Counted from the first letter of the stretch, positions 17,216 through 26,145 are shown. The stretch is 64,000 nt of DNA from an uncultured Lachnospiraceae bacterium (GCA_905201915.1 CAJKQE010000001.1:1-64000); one strand, 5' to 3'. The notes: generated by a model not told the origin, from the letters alone. Numbers and translations: made by a program.

Positions 17216-17782
17216 TTAAAAGGTTTGTGTTAGCTTCATTCCATGATATTCTTCCAAGGTAAGACCAGTAAGAGAAAGGTAGAGGGAGAGAGTTTTTCCG
17301 ACAAATCGGATATGCCATGGCTCAAATGGATAGCCGGTAATATGTTCTTTTCGTTTGGGATACCGTAGAATAAAGCCGTGAATAGGTGCATGTGTTTTTA
17401 ACCATTTGCCTTCTTTTGTATCACAGAAACTTTCCTCTAACTCGAAATTTAAAGAAGCACAGGAAACATCAAGCGCCAGACCACTTTGATGCTCACTGGT
17501 TCCCGGAGCTGCCACAGCTGTGCTATTTCTTTTTATTGCGTTTTCGTATAGTTGTTTTTGACTTAAATAGGAACGATATCCGGAAACACCTACAAGAGAA
17601 AGATGATCGAAAGAAGCCTGTTCAAATAGGGATTTTGCTGCTTGGGCAGCGTCTATATACAGCATTTTGCGCTCGTTATTAACAGAAGGCGCAAAGGGGA
17701 TATGTGCAGTTACAAGATGATCCGGTATATAATCAAATGCTAGAGGGACAGAGGGATTAATAAGTTGTGTGTAGGAAAACAT
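17216..17782 (-). CDS. VanY/M15B D-alanyl-D-alanine carboxypeptidase
   Basis: 188 aa. M15B zinc-site motifs SEHQSGLALDV (SxHxxGxAxD), the catalytic Glu region and EPWHIRFVG. GYRSYLSQKQLYE is the conserved GxRS helix. It would trim the terminal D-Ala from peptidoglycan stems. No signal peptide or membrane anchor is seen in the N terminus, which is odd for an enzyme of external substrate. A perfect CATACTA lies upstream at 17865-17871 on this strand (sigma-G -10) but with no good -35. It is followed directly by the distal pncB promoter copy. Confidence 0.82.
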   Translation of the reverse strand: MFSYTQLINPSVPLAFDYIPDHLVTAHIPFAPSVNNERKMLYIDAAQAAKSLFEQASFDHLSLVGVSGYRSYLSQKQLYENAIKRNSTAVAAPGTSEHQSGLALDVSCASLNFELEESFCDTKEGKWLKTHAPIHGFILRYPKRKEHITGYPFEPWHIRFVGKTLSLYLSLTGLTLEEYHGMKLTQTF

Positions 17783-18011
17783 AGAATAAGTACCTGCCTT
17801 TTTATAGTAAGTATAAGATATGAGGATAAACAGAGAAATAGAACTAAGATTAAAAAATGCTCTTTAGTATGATAAGACAAAAGAGAAAAAATAAGTAAAA
17901 TGCATAAAAAACAGAGGGAAAAAAGTGTTGAAACAGAAAAAATAATTTTGAGTATATTACTATGTTGAAGTGCGAAAAGTCAAAAGGGAGAAGTGTTGTT
18001 GGGCATATTGA
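17783..18011. other. AT-rich gap without a gene
   Basis: Between the VanY-like gene and the small gene at 18091 there is no credible ORF or strong hairpin. The sequence is purine-rich on the + strand. Only the promoter described next is supported. Confidence 0.5.
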
Positions 18012-18040
18012 TGAATAGAACAGAAAGTGCTATCATACGC
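18012..18040 (+). promoter_or_regulatory. Candidate sigma-G promoter of a small gene
   Basis: TGAATA (18012-18017), a 16-base spacer and CATACGC (18034-18040) match the forespore sigma-G pattern TGAATA/CATACTA closely. It lies 50 bases before the start of the 49-aa gene. Confidence 0.5.
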
Positions 18041-18090
18041 ATTGTAAAAAATAAATATATTTTAATTGAAAAGGAAAAGAGGCAATCACT

Positions 18091-18240
18091 ATGGAAGCAA
18101 AAGCAAACGTAGTAAATAACAAAAAAAGTTTTAAGGAAAAATTTCATGATTATATGATGGGAATGTCAAAAATTGTACCATTTGGCTTGAATGATAAGGA
18201 AGATAAATATTATCACAGCATTTTTAACTATGATAAATAA
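18091..18240 (+). CDS. 49-aa small protein, possibly forespore-expressed
   Basis: Reads MEAKANVVNNKK to the C-terminal HSIFNYDK, 49 aa, with GGAAAAGAGG upstream of the ATG and a strong terminator 15 bases after the stop. The complete transcription-unit architecture supports a real gene. The protein is basic in its first half and Tyr/Asp/Lys-rich at the end, with a hydrophobic GMSKIVPFGL stretch. It has no SASP signature. The sigma-G-like promoter suggests expression in the developing spore. Family not recognised. Confidence 0.7.
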   Translation: MEAKANVVNNKKSFKEKFHDYMMGMSKIVPFGLNDKEDKYYHSIFNYDK

Positions 18241-18254
18241 GAGATAAGAATAGA

Positions 18255-18291
18255 AGAAGACAGGGCTGAAAAGTCACTGTCTTCTTTTTTT
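18255..18291 (+). terminator. Terminator of the 49-aa gene
   Basis: AGAAGACAG pairs with CTGTCTTCT and ends in seven T residues. Confidence 0.85.
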
Positions 18292-18518
18292 GTTTTATTT
18301 CTTGTTTTTAGTATACTCGTTTTTAACAATGAAATCTACTCGGAAAAATACACAAAAATCCATAGAAAGCGGTCTATGCTTTTTTGGGAACAATGTCAAT
18401 GGATTTTCAAATCTCTCCATGCTAAAATATCTGCAATGGTAAGCTATTCAATATCGTATACCGCATCATTTAAGCTTATTCCATTATCTATATTATTATA
18501 GTTATTAGGAGGTACAGT

Positions 18519-18953
18519 ATGAACGATACGAAGATTGACGCAATGCTTGAAACATTGCAAACCATTACAAAAGATATAACTGATATGAAAAAAGAAATGA
18601 CTGACGTGAAAAGGGACATGATCGACATGAAAAAGGACATGACCGACATGAAAAAGGACATGACCGACATGAAAAAGGACATGACTGACATGAAAAAGGA
18701 CATGACTAATATGAAAGAGGATATCCTAGGATTAAAAGAAGAAATAAAGGATATAAGGTTTCATATTGAAAATGTAACAGATAAAAATATATCTTTACTG
18801 GCAGATAGTCATTGTAAGTTATTTCAACGATTAAATGAAAATAATCAAGCATTAAGTAATCAATTAGCATATCAGATTAAAGTAAATTATTTAATTTCTG
18901 ACATGGAAAAGGTGAAGCAGGAAGTGGCAGAAATTAAAAAACGCATTTCATAG
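18519..18953 (+). CDS. Coiled-coil protein with tandem heptad repeats
   Basis: 144 aa. Residues about 20-68 consist of near-perfect MTDMKKD heptads encoded by 21-bp DNA repeats, forming a long charged coiled coil. The tail NYLISDMEKVKQEVAEIKKRI is a second heptad stretch. There is no signal peptide or membrane segment. TAGGAGG lies upstream of the ATG and a terminator follows. Similar short coiled-coil proteins are common in clostridia and their function is unknown. The number of heptads may vary between strains by slippage. Confidence 0.75.
   Translation: MNDTKIDAMLETLQTITKDITDMKKEMTDVKRDMIDMKKDMTDMKKDMTDMKKDMTDMKKDMTNMKEDILGLKEEIKDIRFHIENVTDKNISLLADSHCKLFQRLNENNQALSNQLAYQIKVNYLISDMEKVKQEVAEIKKRIS
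18580..18721 (+). repeat. 21-bp tandem repeat within the coiled-coil gene
   Basis: About seven units of ATGAAAAAGGACATGACYGA phase, each one heptad. Inner units differ by one base only, outer units more, as expected of expansion by slippage. Confidence 0.85.
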
Positions 18954-18966
18954 TGCGTTACAAATA

Positions 18967-19010
18967 CCTCCCGGTGAGCGGTTTGGTTCGCTGACCTGGG
19001 AGGATTTTTA
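18967..19010 (+). terminator. Terminator of the coiled-coil gene
   Basis: CCTCCC pairs with GGGAGG around a larger stem (CCGGTGAGCG region against CGCTGACCTGG) and is followed by ATTTTTAA. Confidence 0.75.
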
Positions 19011-19041
19011 AATTTTATTTATTATACGAGGGGGAAACACA

Positions 19042-19723
19042 TTGAAAAAGATAAAGCAATATAGATTGAAAGGGATTTATTATCGCAGTTTTATAGTTTT
19101 AATTGTAATTCCAATTCTCATTGTATTTATTGCTGCAATTTTTATTATTCGTCAAATGATGGTACAATTACGAAGGCGGCAGCAAAAACAGATACTTATG
19201 ATATAGAGAAAAAGAGAGTATTGTCACAGGAGTTAGACAGATATTTTAATTTTGCTATGTGTCCCATAGAAGATATTGCAGCGGCAACTTTTTTTATGAA
19301 AAACGGGAATTATACCAATTTAAAAGAAGATTTTTCTATTTCTATGGCGGAAATCAAAGGTGCAGACTGGTATGCTCAGGTATTGAAAGAGAAGAACAAA
19401 GTCTCTGTAGGAAGTTTTAATAAAAAAATTACATTATCAAAATACGGACAAACCCCTTTCTATATTGCGGTGGTTATTTCTCCCGACATTCGAGTAGATA
19501 ATTCCGGGCGCATTGAGACGGTTATGTTAATTGTAGTGTCTGATTTAGAGAAAATTATAAAATTTGATATGAAGGATGATTTAATTGGAAATACTATATT
19601 ATTAGATGAGGAAAACCAGATCTTATTAAAGATATTGCGGACATTAACTACTTTCTTAATGGACTATGCCAACGCACAGGAAGGTTCCTGGCAGGTGTGG
19701 CTGCCGGTGCGGTAAAAGGCTAA
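19042..19723 (+). pseudogene. Decayed sensor kinase joined to an ABC-permease tail
   Basis: Three reading frames are needed. Frame 1 (TTG 19042 to TAG 19206, GAGGGGG upstream) encodes a basic N terminus and one membrane helix. Near 19170 the reading must shift to a second frame, which then runs open to 19715 and encodes an extracellular sensor domain like that of YesM/LytS-type histidine kinases (VLSQELDRYFNFAM, TPFYIAVVISPDI). No HAMP or kinase domain follows. Near 19630 a third frame takes over and ends RFLAGVAAGAVKG at 19723, the usual C terminus of MalG/UgpE-type sugar permeases. A frameshift and a large deletion therefore joined remains of a two-component sensor and a sugar transporter. 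Confidence 0.7.
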
Positions 19724-19728
19724 ATAAA

Positions 19729-19771
19729 AGGTGTAAAGTCATTAGATTTCTAATGGTTTTACACCTTTTTT
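19729..19771 (+). terminator. Terminator after the decayed locus
   Basis: AGGTGTAAA pairs with TTTACACCT, with an inner stem CATTAGA/TCTAATG, then a T run. It isolates the relic from the ugp operon. Confidence 0.85.
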
Positions 19772-19859
19772 ACGTTTATTTCTCAAAAGTATGATAGTTC
19801 ATCTTTCTGCTTTCCTTTATACTAGCGTTCAGATTGCTGAAAAAGGAAGGAGAAACACG

Positions 19860-21011
19860 ATGTCAGAAATCACATTGAAAAATGTTTCAAAAATATATGA
19901 AAACCAACAGTATGCAGTCAGAAATGTAAATCTGGAAATACAGGATAAAGAATTTGTGATTTTAGTAGGACCATCCGGCTGTGGAAAATCTACAACTCTT
20001 CGCATGATTGCAGGACTTGAGGATATTTCAGACGGAGAACTTTACATAGATGGGGAATTTAGTAATTATTGTGAACCAAAGGACAGAGAAATGTCTATGG
20101 TGTTTCAGAATTACGCTCTTTATCCCAATATGACAGTTTATGGAAATCTGGCTTATGCACTGAAAATCAGAAAAGTTCCCAAAGATGAGATTAAAAAAAG
20201 AGTTCATGAAGTGGCAAAAATTTTGGAGATTGAGCATTTGTTGGATAGAAAGCCCAGTGCACTTTCAGGGGGACAGAAACAGAGAGTGGCAATGGGAAGC
20301 GCAATTATCCGAAAACCAAAAGTATTTTTAATGGATGAGCCATTATCCAATCTGGATGCAAAGCTTCGTACTCAGATGCGTATTGAACTGGCAAAGCTTC
20401 ACAGAGAAATGGAAACAACGATTATTTATGTGACACATGACCAGACAGAGGCAATGACATTGGGAACGAAGATTGTGGTAATGAAAGACGGATTTGTACA
20501 GCAGGTTGCACCGCCGGCAGAAATTTATAATAATCCGGCAAATCTGTTTGTGGCCGGTTTTATCGGTGCACCATCTATGAACTTCTTTGAAGCCTGGGTG
20601 GCAGTTGAAGATGGACGTACACTTCTCTATCTGGGAGGAAATGAGCTGGGAAAGAAAGTTTATCTGGATGGGAAAAAAGGAGAAATTCTTCAGAGACAAA
20701 AAAATGGCGAAAAAGTAATCCTGGGAATTCGTCCGGAGGATATTTATGAATATGAGGAAGCGAAAAGACGAGGATTTGAGAAAAATAGTGTAGGTCTGGA
20801 AGAAAAAGTAATTGCCAGAGAACTTTTAGGGGCAGAGGTTGTTTTGTACTTTCAGGCACAGGGAAGAAATCAGGCAGTACGCTTAAATCCGGAGAATGAG
20901 ACGAAAAGGGGAGAAAATATCAATCTCTATTTCGATACAGAAAAGCTTTACGCTTTTGATATGGATACACAGGAAAACTTGTTCTATAAGGAGGATTTCA
21001 CTCATGAATAA
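19860..21011 (+). CDS. ugpC: Ugp-type ABC transporter ATP-binding protein
   Basis: 383 aa from ATG 19860 (AAGGAAGGAG upstream). Walker A GPSGCGKST, Q-loop FQNYALYPNMTV, signature LSGGQKQRVAMG, Walker B VFLMDEPLSNLDA, and an H-loop VTHDQTEAM. The C-terminal OB-type regulatory domain (about 245-383) is typical of MalK/UgpC. It energises the importer formed with the next two genes. It overlaps ugpA by 8 bases. The presence of UgpB and a glycerophosphodiesterase in the operon supports glycerol-3-phosphate or glycerophosphodiesters as substrate. Confidence 0.88.
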   Translation: MSEITLKNVSKIYENQQYAVRNVNLEIQDKEFVILVGPSGCGKSTTLRMIAGLEDISDGELYIDGEFSNYCEPKDREMSMVFQNYALYPNMTVYGNLAYALKIRKVPKDEIKKRVHEVAKILEIEHLLDRKPSALSGGQKQRVAMGSAIIRKPKVFLMDEPLSNLDAKLRTQMRIELAKLHREMETTIIYVTHDQTEAMTLGTKIVVMKDGFVQQVAPPAEIYNNPANLFVAGFIGAPSMNFFEAWVAVEDGRTLLYLGGNELGKKVYLDGKKGEILQRQKNGEKVILGIRPEDIYEYEEAKRRGFEKNSVGLEEKVIARELLGAEVVLYFQAQGRNQAVRLNPENETKRGENINLYFDTEKLYAFDMDTQENLFYKEDFTHE

Positions 21012-21867
21012 AAAGAAAAAAGGCAGTTTATCCCCTTATGGATATCTACTGCCGTGTATGCTGATTTTTGCAGTATTTTTGTTTTATCCATTTTTTAAGA
21101 CCATTTATTTGAGTTTTTATAAGACAGATAAGATGGGGCAGGCGAAACTCTTTGTAGGAATCGAGAACTATAAAGAATTATTGACATCGCCCTCTTTTCT
21201 AAACAGTTTAAAAGTAACTTTAATTTTTGTAGGAATTGTTGTTGTGGGAAGTATGCTTTTAGGACTGATTACTGCAGTGTTGTGTAATAAGGCATTTCCC
21301 GGAATTCGCTTTTTCAGTACAGCCTATGCATTGCCAATGGCTATTGCGTCAAGCTCTGCAGCCTTGATTTTCAAGCTGATGCTTCACCCTTCCGTGGGAA
21401 TTGTCAATAAGCTTTTGGGACTTGATATCAACTGGCTGAGTAATCCGGAAACAGCACTGTACTGTGTGGCAATCCTCACAGCGTGGTTGAACAGCGGAAT
21501 TAACTTTTTGTACTTTTCAGCAGGACTTGGAAATATTGACAACACTATTTACGAAAGAGCTTCTGTAGACGGAGCCAGCGGTGTACAGCAATTTTTCCAT
21601 CTGACTTTACCGGGATTATCTCCCATTATGTTTTATACATTAGTGGTAAACATCATTCAGGCATTTCAATCCTTTGGTCAGATTAAAATCCTCACGGAAG
21701 GAGGACCAAACGAAACCACAAATGTTATCGTATATTCTATTTACAGAGATGCCTTCTTTAACTATCGTTTTGGAAGCGCAGCAGCACAGTCCGTAATTTT
21801 ATTCTTTATTGTAATGCTCATTACACTGGTAATGTTCCGCATAGAAAAGAAAGGAGGAAAACCATGA
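21004..21867 (+). CDS. ugpA: ABC permease, UgpA type
   Basis: 287 aa with six membrane helices. Start ATG 21004 lies in the end of ugpC; a longer in-frame reading would be hydrophilic and overlaps ugpC further, so it is rejected. The EAA loop is visible as YERASVDGASGVQQFFHLTLPGLSP. It forms the inner-membrane channel with UgpE and overlaps it by 4 bases. Confidence 0.87.
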   Translation: MNKKKKGSLSPYGYLLPCMLIFAVFLFYPFFKTIYLSFYKTDKMGQAKLFVGIENYKELLTSPSFLNSLKVTLIFVGIVVVGSMLLGLITAVLCNKAFPGIRFFSTAYALPMAIASSSAALIFKLMLHPSVGIVNKLLGLDINWLSNPETALYCVAILTAWLNSGINFLYFSAGLGNIDNTIYERASVDGASGVQQFFHLTLPGLSPIMFYTLVVNIIQAFQSFGQIKILTEGGPNETTNVIVYSIYRDAFFNYRFGSAAAQSVILFFIVMLITLVMFRIEKKGGKP

Positions 21868-22706
21868 TAAATACAAAGGCTTTACGAAAAAGAAGAATTC
21901 ATACAGGAATAAGAGTATTGATTAACATAGTGACAGCAATTATCGTGTTAATTCCTCTCTTGTATGCGGTAAGTATTGCATTTATGCCTTCAGGGGAACT
22001 CTTTACCATGGATATGAATTTATTTCCAAAAAATCCGACCATTGAAAACTTCAAACAGGCATTTACAAGTGTTCCTTTACTACGCTTTATTATCAATTCA
22101 TTTGTTATGGCAGCCTGTATTACACTGGGGCAGATTGTTACCTGCTCTCTGGCTGCCTTTGCCTTCTCCTTCTTAGAATTTAAAGGAAAAGGCGTGTTAT
22201 TTATGGTTGTTATGGCTACGATGATGGTTCCGGGAGAAGCAACGATTATCTCCAACTATCTTACTGTAAGTCAGCTGGGTATGTTAGACACATATTCAGT
22301 ATTGATTGTACCTTACCTGACATCGGCAATGGGAATTTTCCTGTTCCGGCAGTTTTATAGCACATTTCCAATTTCTCTGTACGAATCTGCGAAACTGGAT
22401 GGGTGCAGTAACTTGAAGTTTATCGTAAGAATATTGATACCTCTTACAAAATCAGCTATTGGAGCAATGGGAGTTTATACCTTTATTAATGCATGGAATA
22501 TGTATATGTGGCCATTGCTGGTAACAGGTTCTGATGAAATGAGAACTGTACAGATTGGTATCAGTATGCTGGACAGTGTAGACTCTCAGTCAATTACACT
22601 GATGATTGCGGGTGTGGTAATGGTAATTATTCCTTCAATATCTATCTTTATTGTAGGACAGAAACAGCTTATTCGAGGAATGTTCGCAGGAGCAGTAAAA
22701 GGCTGA
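21864..22706 (+). CDS. ugpE: ABC permease, UgpE type
   Basis: 280 aa with six membrane helices. EAA loop: YESAKLDGCSNLKFIVRILIPL. The C terminus RGMFAGAVKG is typical of MalG/UgpE. It starts in the stop of ugpA (ATGA), so the two permeases are translationally coupled. Confidence 0.88.
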   Translation: MINTKALRKRRIHTGIRVLINIVTAIIVLIPLLYAVSIAFMPSGELFTMDMNLFPKNPTIENFKQAFTSVPLLRFIINSFVMAACITLGQIVTCSLAAFAFSFLEFKGKGVLFMVVMATMMVPGEATIISNYLTVSQLGMLDTYSVLIVPYLTSAMGIFLFRQFYSTFPISLYESAKLDGCSNLKFIVRILIPLTKSAIGAMGVYTFINAWNMYMWPLLVTGSDEMRTVQIGISMLDSVDSQSITLMIAGVVMVIIPSISIFIVGQKQLIRGMFAGAVKG

Positions 22707-22724
22707 CAAAGAAAGGAAAAAAGA

Positions 22725-24131
22725 ATGAAGAAAAAAATAATTTCAGTGATTTTAGCAGGAACAATGATGATGGGAACTCTGGCAGGATGCGGAGGAAACA
22801 AAACTACAGAAACAGAAAATAAAACAGAAGGTAAAACAGAGGAAACCCGACAGACAGCGGGTACAGAAGAAATTTCCATGGCAGACGCTTCTGAAGTAGA
22901 CGGCACAGAAATCTCCTTCTGGCATTCCATGGGTGGTGTCAACGGACAGGCGATTGACACATTAGTTAAGAAATTTAACGATGAAAACGAATATGGAATT
23001 ACTGTAAAAGCTCAGTATCAGGGAGAATACGATGACTCCTTAAACAAATTAAAAAGCGCCCAGATTGGAAACATGGGAGCAGATTTAGTACAGGTATACG
23101 AAATCGGAAGCAGATTTATGATTGAGTCAGGCTGGATTACTCCTATGCAGCAGATGATTGATGCAGATAGTTATGATTTATCCCAGATTGAGCCAAATCT
23201 GGCTGCATATTATACCATTGATAATCAGCTGTACTCTATGCCTTTCAACTCTTCTACACCGATTATGTATTATAATAAGGAAATGTTTGAAAAAGCAGGC
23301 ATTACAGAAATCCCAGATAGTCTGGAAGGAATTGAAGCAGTTGGTGAAAAGCTTTTAAATGAAGGCGGAGCAGGACAGGTAATTTCTTTAGGAATTTATG
23401 GATGGTTCTTTGAACAGTTTATTGGAAAACAGGGACTGGAATATGCAAATAACGGAAACGGAAGAACAGAAGCGGCTACAGCAGTTGCCTTTGATTCAAA
23501 CGGTGCAGCAGCAAATATTTTAACCGCATGGAAATCTCTTTATGATAAAGGCTATGCACCAAATGTAGGAAAAGGCGGAGACGCAGGTCTTGCAGATTTT
23601 TCAGCGGGAAAATCAGCCATTACACTGGGTTCTACAGCTTCCTTAAAACAGATTTTACAGGATGTAAACGGAAAATTTGAAGTAGGTACTGCATACTTCC
23701 CTAAAGTAAAATCCACAGATGAGGGTGGAGTTTCCATTGGTGGTGCATCTTTATGGGCATTAAACAACAATGATGCTAAAAAAACAAGAGCAACCTGGGA
23801 ATTTGTAAAATTCCTGATTTCCCCAGAGTCACAGGCATACTGGAATGCACAGACAGGATATTTCCCAGTAACAACAGCAGCACAGGAAGAACCGGTATTT
23901 AAAGAAAACGTAGAAAAATATCCACAGTTCCAGACAGCAATTGATCAGTTACATGATTCTTCACCAAAATATGTAGGTGCATTGTTAAGCGTATTCCCTG
24001 AAGCAAGAGCAACGGTAGAGTCTGAAATTGAAAACCTTCTCAATGGAAATGCAGATGTAAAAACGGCAGTAAAAAATATGGCAGATGCTATTAACAAATC
24101 AATTGAAGAATATAATCTTGTAAATCAGTAA
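22725..24131 (+). CDS. ugpB: Substrate-binding lipoprotein, UgpB type
   Basis: 468 aa. Lipoprotein signal with lipobox LAGC (Cys 22). A short acidic linker precedes an extracellular solute-binding fold with EISFWHSMGG, LYSMPFNSSTPIMYYNKEMF (glycerol-3-phosphate binding protein-like) and a C-terminal VESEIENLLNG. FNSSTPIMYYN is characteristic of UgpB relatives. It delivers substrate to UgpAEC on the cell surface. Confidence 0.87.
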   Translation: MKKKIISVILAGTMMMGTLAGCGGNKTTETENKTEGKTEETRQTAGTEEISMADASEVDGTEISFWHSMGGVNGQAIDTLVKKFNDENEYGITVKAQYQGEYDDSLNKLKSAQIGNMGADLVQVYEIGSRFMIESGWITPMQQMIDADSYDLSQIEPNLAAYYTIDNQLYSMPFNSSTPIMYYNKEMFEKAGITEIPDSLEGIEAVGEKLLNEGGAGQVISLGIYGWFFEQFIGKQGLEYANNGNGRTEAATAVAFDSNGAAANILTAWKSLYDKGYAPNVGKGGDAGLADFSAGKSAITLGSTASLKQILQDVNGKFEVGTAYFPKVKSTDEGGVSIGGASLWALNNNDAKKTRATWEFVKFLISPESQAYWNAQTGYFPVTTAAQEEPVFKENVEKYPQFQTAIDQLHDSSPKYVGALLSVFPEARATVESEIENLLNGNADVKTAVKNMADAINKSIEEYNLVNQ

Positions 24132-24140
24132 CAGAGGTGA

Positions 24141-24857
24141 ATGAGCATGACAGAAATATTTGCTCACAGAGGTGCCAGCGGTTATGCCCCAGAAAATACA
24201 CTGGAGGCTTTCCGTCTGGCAATGGAGCAGGGAGCAGACGGCATTGAGTTGGATGTACATCTGACAAAAGACGGAGAAGTAGTGGTTATTCATGATGAAA
24301 CTCTTGACAGAACCAGCAATGGACAGGGAAAAGTAAGAGATTATACATTAGAAGAACTGAAAAAATTTTCCTTTCACAATCATATAGAAAAATACAAGGG
24401 AGTTCAGATACCGACCTTAAAAGAAGTGCTGGATTTGGTTGAAAATTCCTCCATGAAGGTAAATATCGAATTAAAAACAGGTATTTACTGGTACGAAGGA
24501 ATTGAAGAAAAAACCATGGAAATTGTGAAAAATAAAAAAATGGAAGGTCGTGTTATTTATTCTTCTTTCAACCACTATAGTATTCAGAAAATATTAGAGC
24601 AGGATATTCATGCAGAAACGGCATATTTGTTCAGTGATGTAACTCTTAATATGGAGAAATATGCAAAAGAGACAGGTGTAAAAGGACTGCATCCGGCAGT
24701 TTACCACCTGAAAATGGCAGATTTTCTGGAAACTTACTTAAACAGTGGGTTAAAGGTGCGTGTGTGGACGGTGAATAAGAAAGAAGATATGAAAATGTTT
24801 ATGGATGCAGGGGTCGATGCGGTGATTACGAATTATCCGGATTTAGCTCTTAAATAG
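24141..24857 (+). CDS. glpQ: Glycerophosphodiester phosphodiesterase
   Basis: 238 aa, cytosolic type without a signal peptide. GDPD motifs: FAHRGASGYAPENT, GIELDVHLTKDGEVVVIHDETLDR, NIELKTG and a C-terminal VRVWTVNKKEDM. It cleaves glycerophosphodiesters to glycerol-3-phosphate and an alcohol. Its place 9 bases after ugpB suggests that intact diesters are imported and cleaved inside. UgpQ is the equivalent in E. coli. Confidence 0.9.
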   Translation: MSMTEIFAHRGASGYAPENTLEAFRLAMEQGADGIELDVHLTKDGEVVVIHDETLDRTSNGQGKVRDYTLEELKKFSFHNHIEKYKGVQIPTLKEVLDLVENSSMKVNIELKTGIYWYEGIEEKTMEIVKNKKMEGRVIYSSFNHYSIQKILEQDIHAETAYLFSDVTLNMEKYAKETGVKGLHPAVYHLKMADFLETYLNSGLKVRVWTVNKKEDMKMFMDAGVDAVITNYPDLALK

Positions 24858-24886
24858 TTGACGAACCCTTTAAAACTGTGCATAAT
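24858..24886 (+). promoter_or_regulatory. Promoter of the PTS IIC-like gene
   Basis: TTGACG, a 17-base spacer and CATAAT begin right after the phosphodiesterase stop, 53 bases before the next ATG. It makes the PTS-like gene at least partly independent of the ugp operon. Confidence 0.6.
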
Positions 24887-24938
24887 AGATGCTGACTGAC
24901 AAGACACTTGAAATGACAGTTTGGAAAGGGAAAAGGAT

Positions 24939-25991
24939 ATGAAAGAGTTTTTAAAAAGAAAAAATATTATTTTTTCTGCAAAGAGGTACGGAATTGATGC
25001 CTTAAGCGCAATGGCGCAGGGATTATTTGCTTCTCTGCTGATTGGTACAATTATCAGCACACTGGGAGAACAGCTGGGAATTGATATTCTGGTAACAGTA
25101 GGAACTTATGCAAAAGGCGCAACAGGTGCGGCAATGGCAATATCCATTGGGTATGCATTACAATGTCCTCCGCTGGTGCTGTTTTCACTGGCAGCAGTAG
25201 GAATGGCAGCCAATGAGTTGGGTGGAGCCGGCGGTCCTCTGGCAGTACTGGTTGTCACAATTTTTGCAGCAGAATTTGGAAAATTAGTATCAAAAGAAAC
25301 GAAAATCGATATTATTGTTACACCATTTACAGCAATTGGTGTAGGTGTGCTTTTATCCCTGTGGTGGGCACCGGCAATCGGCTACGCTGCAAGCAGTGTG
25401 GGAAATGCAATTATGTGGGCCACAGAGCTTCAGCCGTTCTTTATGGGAATTCTGGTATCTGTAATCGTAGGAGTTGCCTTGACACTTCCAATCAGCAGCG
25501 CTGCAATCTGTGCGGCACTGTCTCTTACCGGGCTTGCCGGAGGAGCAGCAGTAGCAGGCTGTTGTGCACAAATGATTGGTTTTGCAGTAATGAGCTTTCG
25601 TGAAAACAAATGGGGTGGACTTTTTGCACAGGGAATTGGAACATCCATGCTTCAAATGGGAAATATTGTAAAAAATCCAAAAATCTGGCTGCCTCCTACT
25701 TTAGCGTCTGCCATTACGGGACCATTGGCAACCTGCCTGTTTCATATGGAAATGAATGGAGCAGCAGTAGCTTCCGGTATGGGAACTTGTGGCTTTGTAG
25801 GACAGATTGGTGTGTATACAGGATGGGTAAACGATATTACAAGTGGAGCAAAAGCGGCTATTACACCTATGGACTGGATTGGGATGGCTTTAATCTGCTT
25901 TATTCTTCCGGCAGTGTTTACATGGTTGATTGCTATTCCTTTTAGAAAATATGGATGGATTAAAGAAAATGATTTGAAATTAGACTTATAA
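24939..25991 (+). CDS. PTS EIIC-like membrane protein
   Basis: 350 aa with about ten membrane helices. It matches the PTS_EIIC_2 family (PF13303 as I recall it): RYGIDALSAMAQGLFASLLIGTI at the start, a GGAGGPLAVL segment, and a C-terminal GMALICFILPAVFTWLIAIPFRKYGWI. ATG 24939 follows AAAGGGAAAAGG. No IIA or IIB gene is nearby, as usual for this family, whose substrates are unknown. Location suggests, but does not show, a link to glycerophosphodiester use. Confidence 0.8.
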   Translation: MKEFLKRKNIIFSAKRYGIDALSAMAQGLFASLLIGTIISTLGEQLGIDILVTVGTYAKGATGAAMAISIGYALQCPPLVLFSLAAVGMAANELGGAGGPLAVLVVTIFAAEFGKLVSKETKIDIIVTPFTAIGVGVLLSLWWAPAIGYAASSVGNAIMWATELQPFFMGILVSVIVGVALTLPISSAAICAALSLTGLAGGAAVAGCCAQMIGFAVMSFRENKWGGLFAQGIGTSMLQMGNIVKNPKIWLPPTLASAITGPLATCLFHMEMNGAAVASGMGTCGFVGQIGVYTGWVNDITSGAKAAITPMDWIGMALICFILPAVFTWLIAIPFRKYGWIKENDLKLDL

Positions 25992-25998
25992 TTATAGG

Positions 25999-26043
25999 AA
26001 AATGGTGTTATAACAAAAAATTACGTTATGGTGCCATTTTTTT
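25999..26043 (+). terminator. Terminator of the PTS-like gene
   Basis: AAAATGG pairs with CCATTTT, with inner ATAAC/GTTAT, and ends in seven T residues. Confidence 0.8.
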
Positions 26044-26116
26044 AATATTTGTAAAAAATAACTAAAAATAATAGAAAAAGTGAATAAAATTCATGGGAGA
26101 AAAATAAGTGCTTTTG

Positions 26117-26145
26117 TTGAAATATAGAGAAAATGGTGCTATTAT
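26117..26145 (+). promoter_or_regulatory. Promoter of the capsule operon
   Basis: TTGAAA (26117-26122), a 17-base spacer and TATTAT (26140-26145). It predicts an mRNA with a leader of about 220 bases before cpsB. Confidence 0.65.

Noticed and set aside
16990..17235. Short Cys-rich ORFs across the pncB promoter repeats
   Set aside because: They arise from the 29-bp repeat read in several frames and have no start context.
18580..18721. Possible CRISPR-like direct repeats
   Set aside because: The 21-base units are contiguous without spacers and encode in-frame heptads of a coiled coil.
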